Shown: piece by piece, positions 16,917 to 27,580 of the stretch
How positions within the stretch are numbered: the stretch's first letter is position 1
How the letters are laid out: every line of letters starts with the position of its first letter
DNA from: Cytobacillus pseudoceanisediminis
Lineage (GTDB): Bacteria; Bacillota; Bacilli; Bacillales; Cytobacillaceae
DNA length: 64,000 nucleotides
Assembly (NCBI RefSeq): GCF_023516215.1
Contig: NZ_CP097350.1
Location: 1-64,000 of the forward strand
Direction of reading: 5' to 3'
The notes under the pieces: model-generated
The model's input: only the letters and a program-made list of their open reading frames with translations
Told to the model about the DNA's origin: nothing
Database searches by the model: none
Program-made: the position numbers and the translations under genes

Positions 16917-19679
16917 ACTGCTGTTAAAATTGCCGGGCATTGCCGTTTCAATACTGGGTATTCTCTCTTTGTATCTAACAATCCGGGCAACCATAAATTA
17001 TTTCTTTTTAATGTCTGCTCAATTTAAAGGTGTGGTACCATCATTTATTTTATTTGGTGATTCTACAGAACCTGGCCGAATCGGTTTCTGGTTATCAGCA
17101 ATCTGTCTTATAGTGGGATGGCTAATCAGTACAAAGTTTAAAGCATTTCAAACGAAAAGGTGGAGAATTGCTTGGTTTGGAAATATGGCTTTAGGAATGT
17201 TTTTTCACTTCCTTTGGTTGATTAGTGCACCAGTATATAACACCCTGATCCCGTATTTAGGAAATCGCATAAATCAAATGGATGTTCAAAGTATATGGTT
17301 AGAAATTGCGGTGGGTGACACTCAAACATTGCTTCTAACAGTTATGTTCGTTCCTACTACAATTACTTGCGTAAGTATGCTATGGCTATTTGGACAGTAC
17401 TCACAATATTCAAAGGAACTTAATCAAGCATTTTGCGAATTTGAATACAAGAATGTTCATCTGCAAAAATTCTTTAAGATGAGCAAAAAGGAACTATGGC
17501 CAGATGTGGTATTGGGGCCAGACTCAGACACAAAAGAAATGGTTGTCCAACCAGGTAAGGACCGTACTCTCAACAATGTCATTATTGGTAGTATCGGTAC
17601 AGGTAAAACCGCTGCTTTGGTTCTACCTATAATTAATCAGGATTTACATTGGATGAGCCGCTACATAAATGAATATCCTTCTCTGTATCAGAGGGAGGAC
17701 TTCCATACGGAAGATGTTAAGGGTATGTACCTAAATGGTGTAAGCATAATAGAGCCTTCAAACGACCTTTGCCAAAAGGCATTTCAGTTAGTAAAAGCAC
17801 ATGGCATCCCAGAGGAGTCAGTATTTTACATCGACCCTACAAATCCGAATACTCCATCTATAAATCCTATGGAAGGACCTGTTGATAAAGTGGCTGAAGC
17901 TTTCGCTATGGTTATCGAGGGTCTAGCAGAAGGCGGTCAGGCAAACTTCTTTTCCAACAGAGTGAAAGGAACCATTTAAAGCACTATATCTATTTACTAA
18001 AACTGCATGAGCCTGAACAAGAAGTTACTTTCGACATGTTGTTAAAAATGTACGATAATCCTAACCTTGTTCGTGTAATGCATGAGAAACTTAAAAAGAC
18101 CTTCCCAGAAAATGTGGACCTGATGGAAGATCGTGATGAGCGGAATCATTGGGCTATCGTAAAACAGATAGATGAATGGTTTGACACAAACCTTCTTCCG
18201 AAAACAGAAAGAGCAGGTCAAGGAAACGTACCAAAACTTGTCCAAGAAGGGGAGTTTCGTGGGCAGCAAGAATATTACGATGCTAAAGCGGAGTATGTAC
18301 AGGGTTTAAGAAACATTCTTAACGACATAGGGGCAAGCCCGTTAATACGAAGAGTATTATTTGGGAAATCTGACTTTTCATTTGACCGCCATCTAGAATC
18401 AGGCGGTGTTTTACTAGTGAACTCGGCCAAGGGAGAACTCGGCGGTCTATCCAACGTATTAGGTAAACTCGTATTGTTGAGTCTTCAGAATGCAGTTTTC
18501 AGAAGGAAACCTAATATATCAAACTTTCATCATATTTTAGTAGATGAATTTCCAGATTACATTTATCAACCATTCAAAGAGTTTCCAGCTCAGTCACGTA
18601 AATATAAAGTTATTGTTACCGTTGTAGCACAAACTGTTACCCAGCTAGCGGATAAGTATGGAGAAACCTATATGCATACTTTGCTAGGTACCTTACGACA
18701 CAAAATGGTTTACGGGGATATTCCTGATTTTGATGCTCAACTTTTCTCAAAAATATTCGGGGAGGTTGAAAGATTTGAAGAAGGAGTAAATGAACAAGCA
18801 GTCAGCCCGCTGCAAGAAAAGCCTATGTTACGGGTTGGGAATTCCTATCAGAAGAAAAAGGAGGCTATCCTATCTCCAAGCGATATCATTTTCCAGAATC
18901 CATTCCAATGTGCAGTTAAAATTGTTGCTAATAATAAGCCGGTGCCGGTTATGCAAATTGATGCAAACTTTGTTCCAAAGGAAGAATTTAATGAGGCCGT
19001 GATCCAGGTAAATGAAGAAGCTGCTAAAACATGGCTAGAGTCTAGAAAGGGCATAGTTTTGTTAACCGAGAATCAAACTCTCGAAGAATTTGAAGTGTTA
19101 GATGAAGAAGAGGTTATTAAAGAATTAGAGAAATCGGACATTGAGCAGGCAGCACCACTTCTACTAAATCCCGGTAATGATCATCCTATTACACTACCAA
19201 TTTTTAATAAAAAAGACTCGGACCCAGAGGCTGAAATACCAGCTGGAGTTTCAAGTGACAATTTAGTAGCTGTTCCGGAAGATTTAAAAAAGAATACTGA
19301 CGCAATAGAGCCGATTGTTCCTTTAAGTCCCGCTAATTCAGAAGATATCAAAACAGAACCACCTTCTAATAGTGTTATTCTAAGTAGCCATGATGGTGAA
19401 CCCACTGTCAATGTTTTGTCCAAAGAAATGCCACAGGGTTTACCAAAGGAGCGCATAAACATAACTCATGAGTCAGACAGTAATATATCAAATAAAGAGG
19501 TGCAGCGACCAGTACTGTCTCAATTAGGAGAAAAGCAGGAACAGCTTCAAAACGAATTACTAAAAGAGTTAAGTGAAATACCCGCAAAGTCAGAGGTTGC
19601 TGTAGCTTCTGAAACAGGCAAAGAAGCAAAGAACAATTCTAAAAAGGCTGAAATTCTATTCAGTGTATTCGAGGAATAA
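16906..19679 (+). CDS. VirD4/TraG-type coupling ATPase; frameshifted
   Basis: About 924 residues when a missing A near 17965 is restored, giving VKRNHLKHYIYLLKL across the joint. The N terminus has several membrane spans (residues 10-180), then the Walker A motif GSIGTGKT (about residue 230) and the Walker B segment HILVDEFPDY (about 543), with the later VVAQTVTQL typical of TraG/VirD4 proteins. Coupling proteins bring the DNA-relaxase complex to the transfer channel. A proline- and acid-rich tail of about 250 residues is extra. The ATG at 16906 overlaps the upstream gene. The Tad-like pilus genes follow in the same direction. Confidence 0.85.
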
Positions 19680-19779
19680 AGTAGTAATATAGTTAATTAT
19701 AGTAAATTAATTATTGCCAAATCTATAACGCTTAGTATAAACTTTTGGTAAGGTAGCAAGAGCGAAAATTAAATTACTT

Positions 19780-19847
19780 TAAAATGGGAGTCCCCCAAGA
19801 ACCAGAGTAGTACTACACTACTCTCGTTTTTGGGGGGCTTTTTTTGT
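19780..19847 (+). promoter_or_regulatory. Type B leader, copy 2, upstream of the S1-domain gene
   Basis: GGGAGTCCCCC (19786-19796) overlaps the 5' arm of a long terminator: AGTCCCCCAAGAAC (19789-19802) plus AGAGTAG pair with CTACTCTCG and GTTTTTGGGGGGCT (19818-19839), followed by seven T. It sits between the coupling-protein gene and the S1-domain gene. Confidence 0.65.
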
Positions 19848-19884
19848 TTGCTTACCTGCCTTTTTAAAATCAGGAGGGATACAA

Positions 19885-20790
19885 ATGGAAGAACTCACAA
19901 CAAAATCTTGGAAATCTGAAGAGCAGCTAGATGATCTTGCAAGATATAAAAGAAATAAAGAGATTGTTAAAGGGGTTGTTACCTCTGTAGGAGTAATTAA
20001 AGCAAGGGTCCTGGACGCTGACTCTCAAGAGTATGTAAATAAAGAGACTGAAATTGCTTATCTAATGCTTGAAAACGGGGTAACAGCTTATTGCCCGGCA
20101 CATGAATTCTCATCACATGAGTTCCGCAGCCTAAATGGATTTGCAGGTACGATGCAGGAGTTCCTCATCGACCATCTGGATTTAGAACAAGAAATTTTAC
20201 TTGTCAGCATAAAAAAGGCAGATGAAATTAAACGGGCAAAATTTTTAAGCCAGCTTGAGGTTTTAGAAGAAACTGATCAATTGCATGAATTTGTGTTTGA
20301 TGGAACGATAACTGGTTTTGATAGAAGAACTAGAAGAATTTTCGTTCGTGTAAATGGTGTTGATTGCACTATGTACCCAGACGATTACAGCTGGGAGCGG
20401 GGAAGACGTATTGAAGAACAAATTCACCGCGGAGAAAATATCAAAGTAAAGATTATCAGATTTAACAAAGAGCGCAATACCATACGTGTCAGCCGTCGTC
20501 ATACAATGGAAGATCCGTATGAAAAACTAGAATCGTTACAATCCAGAAATGCAATCGCTGGTAAAGTTTCAGGTGTAGATGCTGTTCACGGCATCTTCAT
20601 TCAACTGGATGTTGGATTAGAAGTAAAAGGCGTTAAACCAAATTATCTGGAGGAGCCAGTGGTCGGAGATGTGGTAAGCTGCGCCATTCGAAGCATCGAT
20701 AAAGAAAATCGGAGAGCCAAAGTTGTCATTACTGGATATCCAAGGGGTAAAAAGAAACGCAGGGACGTTGGAGCGTTCTTGTTTGAATAA
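19885..20790 (+). CDS. S1-domain RNA-binding protein
   Basis: A 301-residue protein with two S1-like OB folds. The central one contains FDGTITGFDRRTRRIFVRVNG and ends in RNTIRVSRRHTMEDPYE, a turn very like that of ribosomal protein S1 repeats. The C-terminal one contains AGKVSGVDAVHGIFIQLDVG. S1 domains bind single-stranded RNA, so it may regulate transcripts. It is the first gene behind a Type B leader, which makes control of that leader or related leaders an attractive but unproven idea. AGGAGG precedes the ATG; the stop overlaps the next start (TAATG). Confidence 0.75.
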   Translation: MEELTTKSWKSEEQLDDLARYKRNKEIVKGVVTSVGVIKARVLDADSQEYVNKETEIAYLMLENGVTAYCPAHEFSSHEFRSLNGFAGTMQEFLIDHLDLEQEILLVSIKKADEIKRAKFLSQLEVLEETDQLHEFVFDGTITGFDRRTRRIFVRVNGVDCTMYPDDYSWERGRRIEEQIHRGENIKVKIIRFNKERNTIRVSRRHTMEDPYEKLESLQSRNAIAGKVSGVDAVHGIFIQLDVGLEVKGVKPNYLEEPVVGDVVSCAIRSIDKENRRAKVVITGYPRGKKKRRDVGAFLFE

Positions 20791-21745
20791 TGGAAGCTCT
20801 TAATCAAGACCAGCCTAACCCAGGAGTAACACAGGAGTATCCATTACTCACAACAAAGAAAGGTGAAGTGCCTTTATGGGATCACCCCTTCCTTAAAGGC
20901 ACTAAGGTCTTGCCGAAGAAATACTACCCTTACACTAATTTAGAAAGTGTTGTAGAACATTTTACTAGGGGTAGGTTAGACGAGAAGGATTTCACACTCT
21001 TAAAGGTTCTTGGTGATGCCATTTGTGCAAACGAAAACCAATTACGAAGGTATCTATTGCCTATTATGAGTTCTTCTCAAACATCTTTAAGACTAGACCG
21101 CTTGCGCCGAAATGGGTTTGTTGAACGCTGGAAAATACGAATTCACGGAGAAGAGGATATAGTAAAACCACCCGCTCCCTTTACTTTGGGAATGGCGGGA
21201 TTTAAGCTTTTAAAGCACTATTATAATTCTGATTTCTTTATGGACTCGAATCGTTGGGATTCCTTAGGTGTTGGCGGAATCAAACGATATGTATCCATGA
21301 ATGAACTTCGCTGTTTAATGGCGGAAATGAACATCTTAAAAAATGGAAGTGGAATCCGATCATTGCCACTAACCATCAAAATAACCGACCATTAGGAGCG
21401 GCAATCATAGAGTTTCCCCAGGGTCAAATGAATTTCCTTATTGATCGAGTTCAAGGGACTCAAAACTATATTGGGTATTTCAAGGAAAGACTATTCAATT
21501 GGAAAAACATTTATGAACACTATGGAAGAATTCCAGTAAGTGAGTTTCCTGATAATACTTCCTATATCATAATATTTGCTTCCACCCTTAGCATTGCGAA
21601 TCATATACATCAAGAACTAATGCTGGATACCTTCCCATTTAATATATGGGTATGTGTCGAAGAGGATGTTCTTGAAAGTGGATTTAATACTTCTTTTTAC
21701 ATTCCGAACAAGCAAGACCTAAAACGAATTAGACTTGATTTTTAA
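20790..21745 (+). CDS. Winged-helix protein of the transfer operon, replication-relaxation-like; frameshifted
   Basis: About 318 residues when one A is added to the run near 21378-21381; the frames join through NNRPLGAAIIEFPQG. Residues 60-115 form a winged helix (LLKVLGDAICANENQLRRYL then RLDRLRRNGFVERW), as in the replication-relaxation proteins upstream, to which it may be distantly related. The ATG overlaps the stop of the S1 gene. Function unknown; DNA binding is inferred from the fold. Confidence 0.5.
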
Positions 21746-22340
21746 GGAGGAGGAGAAAATTAACGAGGAGCTTTTAGAAGAAACTCACACTCTTGTTACA
21801 GCCTTATTTCATCACTGTCTCGATACGTATATGCACTCATTCAGGGTAGGGGATGAATTATATGCTTTCTCCAACTTCTTAGGATTTAGTAATGCTCAAG
21901 ACATTTTTGTGCTGGGGCTTCTTCATGACATTGGTAAGCTTAAAGTCCCTTACTCCTTGCTGAATAAAACTACACCTTTGACTAAAAGTGAATTTGCAGA
22001 GATCAAGAACCATGCCGACTACGGTAAAAAAATACTTTATAAGCTTGATGCCTTTCCTCCAGATTATGCAATGTGTATTAAATATCATCATGAAAACTTT
22101 GATGGCAGCGGGTATTTTGGAATTGCGGGCAAAGAGATTCCACTTCTTGCTCGGATGATAAGAGTCATAGACAGTTACGATACTATGCTGAATGGCAGAA
22201 TTTATCAGCATACCAAATGTCACGATGTAGTAGTTGACGAATTGTTATCTAATAAGGGGATACTATACGATCCAGATATAGTTGATCGATTTATACAATT
22301 TCTTTCTAAGCGATTTACACTGCAAGCTGCTCGAATATAA
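21735..22340 (+). CDS. HD-GYP-domain phosphohydrolase-like protein
   Basis: The product of about 200 residues has the HD motif in GLLHDIGKLKVP and the GYP region HHENFDGSGYFG followed by IPLLARMIRVIDSYDTM. HD-GYP proteins hydrolyse cyclic di-GMP or similar dinucleotides; the GYP triplet is GYF here. It is the last gene before the next regulated unit. The start is uncertain: TTG 21735 is in frame, but an AAGGAGGAGGAG site lies after it and points to an initiation near 21759, where only ATT is available. A nucleotide signal controlling transfer or pilus assembly is inferred. Confidence 0.7.
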   Translation: MIFKEEEKINEELLEETHTLVTALFHHCLDTYMHSFRVGDELYAFSNFLGFSNAQDIFVLGLLHDIGKLKVPYSLLNKTTPLTKSEFAEIKNHADYGKKILYKLDAFPPDYAMCIKYHHENFDGSGYFGIAGKEIPLLARMIRVIDSYDTMLNGRIYQHTKCHDVVVDELLSNKGILYDPDIVDRFIQFLSKRFTLQAARI

Positions 22341-22343
22341 TGG

Positions 22344-22557
22344 TTGAATTTAGCAAATCGGAGTGATACAATGGGACTACAACAACGCAGTTGCTTTATA
22401 GCCTTGAAGCAACAGCCTTTCTTAAAGTTTTTTAGTGTGGGCCTTCTAAGAGATTAGGAGGCCTGAAAAAAACTATAATAAAACGGGAAAAACCCGAAAC
22501 CTAATTTCCAATCAATACTACATGGTATTGTTGGTGATTACGTTTCGGGTTTTTTGT
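22344..22557 (+). promoter_or_regulatory. Promoter, palindromic element and Type B leader, copy 3, before the pilus operon
   Basis: A promoter TTGAAT-N17-TACAAT lies at 22344-22372. A palindrome GGCCTTCTAA..TTAGGAGGCC (22440-22463) follows, then TATAAT (22474-22479), then GGGAAAAACCCG (22485-22496). The CCCG is part of the terminator 5' arm AACCCGAAAC (22491-22500), pairing with GTTTCGGGTT (22542-22551) over an internal stem and followed by T. The 17-base core AACGGGAAAAACCCGAA is identical at 31.0 kb. Confidence 0.65.
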
Positions 22558-22579
22558 TTTTTCCAGGAGTGATTTTTAA

Positions 22580-24106
22580 ATGCCTAGAAAAGTGCTTATC
22601 GCTGTGGGGGATAAATCCTATACAGACATACTGATTAATACGTTTCAGCAACATACAGAGGATTTCACCTTATCCTCCCAAGAAGTGCTGCATAGACGTT
22701 TCCTTCAAGAAATTGTTGAAATTGAAACCCCAGAAATCTTAATCATACACGATTATTACCTTGAAAGTGATTATAACCGACAGGAATTGAAAGACAAAGA
22801 GCTCATATCATTCCTCAAAGATATGCGTATCCAGTTTGAAGACTCTTTACGTATCGTTTATTTATGCGAAAGGCCAAAAGGTGATCCTATCCTTTCAACA
22901 ATAGTCAGTTTAGGGATTATGGATATTTTCAATACAAATTCATTTGATTTGAGTGTTTTTGTTGAACAGCTAAAAGCCAAACCACAATTCTCTAAAGTTG
23001 CTAAGTTCCTTTCATCAAATATTTTTTCAGATACCTCCAAAGTCAATGAAGTTGACCACCAAACCAATGAAGAAGAAATAAACGAAAATGAAAGTGAAGC
23101 TGATGAAAACCGCAACCCAGAAAAACAAAATCAAGTTGTCCAAAAGGTAATAGAAAAGAAAGTCGTTCAAAAAGTCGTTAACAAAACCACTATAAAGAGG
23201 GACTACACTTTTCATGTACATAACCATACTGAAAAGATTGTAGGTATTCCCGTAAAGAAGAAGTTAGTGATGATTGGTAGTCCGATTGAACGAAGTGGCA
23301 GCACATTCATCTCACATCTTTTGGCAAGGTGTTTAGCGAAAATGGGCGTTTCCACTACCTATGTAGAGTCTCCATTCTCAAAATCATATACCTATGATCG
23401 ATTTTTCGGACATTTATATTCGGATGAGTACAAAAGTAAATTCTATCAATTCAGCAAGTACATAGATCCAAAGATTAAAAGCATATATGACTGGAGCAAA
23501 TCAGAAGTAGATATTATTTGCAAACACCCTACTAAGGAACCGCTTTATCAGGAGGAGGACGTTACATTTGATGCACTTATCAAAGTACTGTTTTCTTCTA
23601 ACTCGACAGTAACCATAATGGATGTTGGTACTGACTGGCAATACGAACTCTATCAAGATGTATTTGACATTGCTGATCATGCTTACTTCATTCTTGAACC
23701 TGATATTCCTTTTATCCAGCATTTTGAGGAATCAAGTGAAAAATCAATTGAGTTTCTACAAAAGCAGCTTCAGTCTGATAAATCTTCATTGGTAGGAAAT
23801 CGATTTGATAAAGCTCTAATGAAAAACGAATTGCTTAAGGATCTTTACCTGGAGAAAATGATAACCCATTTACCTTCTATTCCAGTAACAGATGTGTTTC
23901 AAGCACAGTTCCAGGGATTATTCTTGAATGATACAAAAGATTACGAAAAACAATTGGAATCAAGTTTGCGGCCGCTTTTGGAAGATATCCTTCCTGGTGA
24001 TTTTCTTAAGAAACAAAAGAAAGCTACTGGAGTATTTAAGGGGCTCTTTAATAAGAAGATTAGTGTTGAAAAAGCGGAATCCAAAGGAGAGGAGACAACT
24101 GTATGA
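22580..24106 (+). CDS. Degenerate P-loop protein, first gene of the pilus operon (TadZ/CpaE-like)
   Basis: A 508-residue protein. The first 140 residues look like a response-regulator-type receiver fold (EILIIHDYYLES, LRIVYLCERP), then a charged linker, then a ParA/MinD-like domain beginning at about residue 230 with VMIGSPIERSGSTFISHLLA, where the usual GKT lysine is missing. TadZ/CpaE proteins share this receiver-plus-MinD layout and localise pili. Because a second such protein follows (24884), this may be a non-hydrolysing partner. Good ribosome site CAGGAG; ATGA overlap with the next gene. Confidence 0.55.
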   Translation: MPRKVLIAVGDKSYTDILINTFQQHTEDFTLSSQEVLHRRFLQEIVEIETPEILIIHDYYLESDYNRQELKDKELISFLKDMRIQFEDSLRIVYLCERPKGDPILSTIVSLGIMDIFNTNSFDLSVFVEQLKAKPQFSKVAKFLSSNIFSDTSKVNEVDHQTNEEEINENESEADENRNPEKQNQVVQKVIEKKVVQKVVNKTTIKRDYTFHVHNHTEKIVGIPVKKKLVMIGSPIERSGSTFISHLLARCLAKMGVSTTYVESPFSKSYTYDRFFGHLYSDEYKSKFYQFSKYIDPKIKSIYDWSKSEVDIICKHPTKEPLYQEEDVTFDALIKVLFSSNSTVTIMDVGTDWQYELYQDVFDIADHAYFILEPDIPFIQHFEESSEKSIEFLQKQLQSDKSSLVGNRFDKALMKNELLKDLYLEKMITHLPSIPVTDVFQAQFQGLFLNDTKDYEKQLESSLRPLLEDILPGDFLKKQKKATGVFKGLFNKKISVEKAESKGEETTV

Positions 24107-24867
24107 AGCCGGGAGTCAAAATAGCTTTAGGAATATTCACTTCCGTGGCTACTGCAGGATTTATCTTTGTATACGATTTTTATATAAAAGATCGTATTGA
24201 TTCAGCAGAAGTAGTCGTTGTGAAAGCTGGGGAAGAAATTCTTAAGTCTGAAAGTATAACCAAAAATAAGTTAGCTATAGAAAGAAGGCCAAAAGAGGCA
24301 CTAATTGACGATGTGGTACTTGCACAAGATATGGACCAAATAGTGGGGCAGGACTCATCCGTCAATATCGTAGGAAACTCAATGATATCAACTAAAATGA
24401 TTGATTTTGAACAATTGATTCCCGATGAAACCGAAGGAGAAGCTATTCGCCCTATTACAAAGGAAATGATTTATGCTCAACCAGGTTCATTGCGAAGGAA
24501 AGACTCTATTGATATATATCTTGTCAATCAGGATGGAACAACGAATCTTATTACCAACGGTGCTCCCGAAGTTACCTCTGAAACAAAGGAAGAAACAGAT
24601 TCAAAAGAGGCAGAGTCTAAAGAAAAAGTTGAAATCAATACTTCAGTCAACACTAAGCCATTCCTTAAAGATGTAAGAGTGGTGTACGTAAAGGATTCCG
24701 GCAATAAAGAAGTCGTATCTGCTGCTGAAGGTAACAAAGGCGATAAACGCTTAGATGCTACCTCTACCATCAGTGATCTGGAAGTGATATTAAATGAAGA
24801 GGACTTTACAAAATTAATGGGTGAGGTACTTGGTAAGGGAGCCCGCTTATATATTACTTACCATTAA
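24103..24867 (+). CDS. CpaB/RcpC-like SAF-domain pilus assembly protein
   Basis: A 254-residue protein with an N-terminal membrane anchor (IALGIFTSVATAGFIFVYDF) and a SAF domain (residues 38-110: VVVVKAGEEILKSESITKNKLAIERRP, then a conserved MISTKMI-like element). CpaB/RcpC proteins of Tad pili have this layout and sit near the pilus assembly site. The C-terminal part, after an acidic linker, is variable. Start overlaps the upstream stop by four bases; the TadZ-like gene follows after 16 bases. Confidence 0.65.
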   Translation: MKPGVKIALGIFTSVATAGFIFVYDFYIKDRIDSAEVVVVKAGEEILKSESITKNKLAIERRPKEALIDDVVLAQDMDQIVGQDSSVNIVGNSMISTKMIDFEQLIPDETEGEAIRPITKEMIYAQPGSLRRKDSIDIYLVNQDGTTNLITNGAPEVTSETKEETDSKEAESKEKVEINTSVNTKPFLKDVRVVYVKDSGNKEVVSAAEGNKGDKRLDATSTISDLEVILNEEDFTKLMGEVLGKGARLYITYH

Positions 24868-24883
24868 AGGAGAGTATTATCCC

Positions 24884-26041
24884 ATGAATTTATTAGTGAT
24901 ATCAAAAAACTCTATCTATAAAGAACAGTTTGAAAAACATGAGGAAATCACGACAGTACTTATAATGGACGAAGCAACAAAAACAAATGTTGAAATCAAT
25001 GCCATTTTATTAGATGGTGAGAGTTTTGATTTAGATAGTTTACAACAAGTTAGAGATCTTTTTCCGGAGAGTTTAGTCTTTTATAAACCACTTGGAGTAA
25101 ACAGCGATATTATCATGCGAAATATTACCCGCTTATGTGCTGCCTATAAGGTCAAGGTCTTAAGCGAATATTCAACAGTGGATCAAGTTGTAGATGAAAT
25201 TATTAATCAGATTACAAACAAAGATGATTACCTTTCAAAAAGACTTGTCAGTTTTTTCGGTACCCATAGCGGGGCGGGTGTTTCAACTACCACCCTAAAT
25301 CTTGCCCGGTCACTCTCGAATAAGATAGAAGAGAAAGTCCTGGTCCTAAGTTTAAACAGTTGGGATCCATCTGATTATTTTTATCACTATAACGGACATT
25401 ATTTAAATGACTTAAAAGTTGACCTGAAGACCCAAAACTTAACACCAGCAAGGCTTTCAGAAGCGGTTTCACATCAAAATGGGTTTTATCACCTTGCAGG
25501 AAACCGGGATATTAAGATGCAACGGTTTTACCAACCAAATGAAATTGAACATCTTATTAAAGTCGCTCAGCAACTATTCGATGTGATTTTAATCGATGCC
25601 GGTACTCATTTTGATACCGCTCCAACGGTTCAATCCTATATATCTAGCAATTTACGCTTTTTGGTAACAAACCAAGAAGAAAAAGGTTATAGAGGTTACT
25701 TCCCTTACGTTTTCCAACAACTTATTGAGCCTACAGGTGGTGCGTCAGACGATTTTATGTTGATTATTAATCGTTTTCAACCGGCCAACACGCTAATTAA
25801 TGAAAAGGCATTAGAAGAAGAGCTCGGAATGACCAAGGTAGCCACACTGCCTGATATGGGGGACCTAGGAGCGATGGCCGCATATCAAAAGAGGCTCCTA
25901 TATGATGTATCGGATTCTTATTATACAAAAAACTTAGACCTGCTATCGAATTTAATTATTTCTGAATGTAGGCTAAACGAAAAAGAGCAGCTTATAGAAG
26001 AACGGAATGAGAAAAAGAGATTCTTTTCTTTCTTGAAATAG
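24884..26041 (+). CDS. TadZ/CpaE-like MinD-family ATPase
   Basis: A 385-residue protein starting at ATG 24884, which has AAAGGAGAG upstream. An N-terminal receiver-like domain (residues 1-115) precedes a MinD/ParA domain with the deviant P loop FFGTHSGAGVSTTTLNLA; the signature lysine of KGG-type loops is absent, while the second motif DVILIDAGTHFD is present. It probably positions the pilus machinery at the membrane. The TadA-like ATPase follows within 15 bases. Confidence 0.7.
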   Translation: MNLLVISKNSIYKEQFEKHEEITTVLIMDEATKTNVEINAILLDGESFDLDSLQQVRDLFPESLVFYKPLGVNSDIIMRNITRLCAAYKVKVLSEYSTVDQVVDEIINQITNKDDYLSKRLVSFFGTHSGAGVSTTTLNLARSLSNKIEEKVLVLSLNSWDPSDYFYHYNGHYLNDLKVDLKTQNLTPARLSEAVSHQNGFYHLAGNRDIKMQRFYQPNEIEHLIKVAQQLFDVILIDAGTHFDTAPTVQSYISSNLRFLVTNQEEKGYRGYFPYVFQQLIEPTGGASDDFMLIINRFQPANTLINEKALEEELGMTKVATLPDMGDLGAMAAYQKRLLYDVSDSYYTKNLDLLSNLIISECRLNEKEQLIEERNEKKRFFSFLK

Positions 26042-26054
26042 GAGGTGGTTATCG

Positions 26055-27580
26055 TTGAAGCAAATTGAAATGGAATTGGGAGTCGAAAAAGAATTTAGTT
26101 CTTCTGATTGGTTGGCAGAGACCGTTCAAAAAAAGGGTTAAAAGTGAATTACATTACAACCTTTGCGAGAAAGAGGTCCTTTAAGGATATCTGCCAAAAG
26201 GTCCGGGAGCAACTTAATGACATTATTGTAGATGGATCCGTTTCAGAATCTAACAGAGAAAAAGGAAAAGACCTCGATGAAGTACACTACAATGAAAATA
26301 TTTGGTTGGAACGGCAGCATAAAGCAGTAATTGGTGATGCACAAGCAATGTCTTACTTTATTACGAAGATCAATGAGGTTTTACAAACAGAGAATATCAC
26401 CACTAATGAGTATCCTCGCTTTTATGATTCCCTTGCTGAAGCTATCTTTCATGAAGTATGGGGAGTCAGTATCCTTCACAAATGGGACAAGCTTCCGAAT
26501 AGTGAAGCGGCCGTCATACGTGGAAAAGAACTTTGGCTTGATATTGATGGTCAATTTAAAAAACAAATAGAGGAATTTGAAAATGTAGAGGCTGTTGAAC
26601 GAATAAAAAGGGCTTTTACTATGAGGGTCAAAGATGCGGTTATTAATGAACAAACACCGGAACTTGAAATAGAAAGAGAAGACGGAAGCCGTATCACTAT
26701 GATCCAAAAACCAAGAGGGAAAGAAAATTACATCATGTTCCGCCGCTTTGTTGTAAAAAATATGAGCCTTGAGGAACAAGCTAATTTAGGAACTATTCTT
26801 GTTGATGATATTCCCTTGTTTCGTGCATTATCCAGGGTAATGGCTAACACCATTTTTGCCGGCCGTGTCCGGTCCGCTAAGTCGACTTTTATGAAATCTA
26901 TGTTGAGAGAACGGGATTCCAGCTATGTTGCTGCTGTTATGGAGAAGCACTTTGAGTTGGATTTATCCAAACAATTTAAAGACCGGCTTATCTTTGAAAT
27001 ACAAGCCAAAGAAGGCGATCTCCATCATGCTGTCCCAAGACTGCTAAGAATGGAGCACGACTATATCATAGTTGGAGAAATACGAAGTCTTGAAACTGAA
27101 GGCTATCTCCAAGCTTGTGAACGTGGGGAAAGGGGAGCATTTTCAACCTATCACCTTACATCTGTAGAAAATGTGGCACCGCAGATTACCCGACATATCT
27201 TAGACGAGTTTCCTAATCGGAACTTTGAAAATGAATTGGAACGAGTAGCGCGTAATATTGACATTATTGTAACCATGAGCGCGGATCGAGATAGGAGAAG
27301 AAAGCGAGTTATTGGAGTCACCGAAATCATATGGGATGAAGATAAAAGGGCTCACCGAACACAAGATTTAGTCAGGTACAGTCCAGTAACAGATAAATAT
27401 TACTATTCTTCTAATATCACAAAAGATTTATTAACTCTTATGGCAGCTGAAAGTCTAAAAGATACAAAAATTCTCATTAAGCATTTAAAAGATAAAGAAA
27501 GACAATCACCAATGAAGGATTACTTAAAAATAAAGGATCAAATTATCGATACCCTTTTGGGAGAGAATCTAGATGGATAG
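26055..27580 (+). CDS. TadA/CpaF/VirB11-family secretion ATPase; frameshifted
   Basis: About 508 residues, TTG start 26055 with an AGGAGGTGG site; one A must be added to the seven-A run near 26133 to join the N-terminal 27 codons to the rest. The ATPase core contains the Walker A region FAGRVRSAKSTFMK, in which the usual glycine before the lysine is alanine, the Walker B segment YIIVGEIRS, and the STYHLTSVE His-box region. These enzymes power pilus assembly or type II/IV secretion. Overlaps the TadB-like gene by eight bases. Confidence 0.8.
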
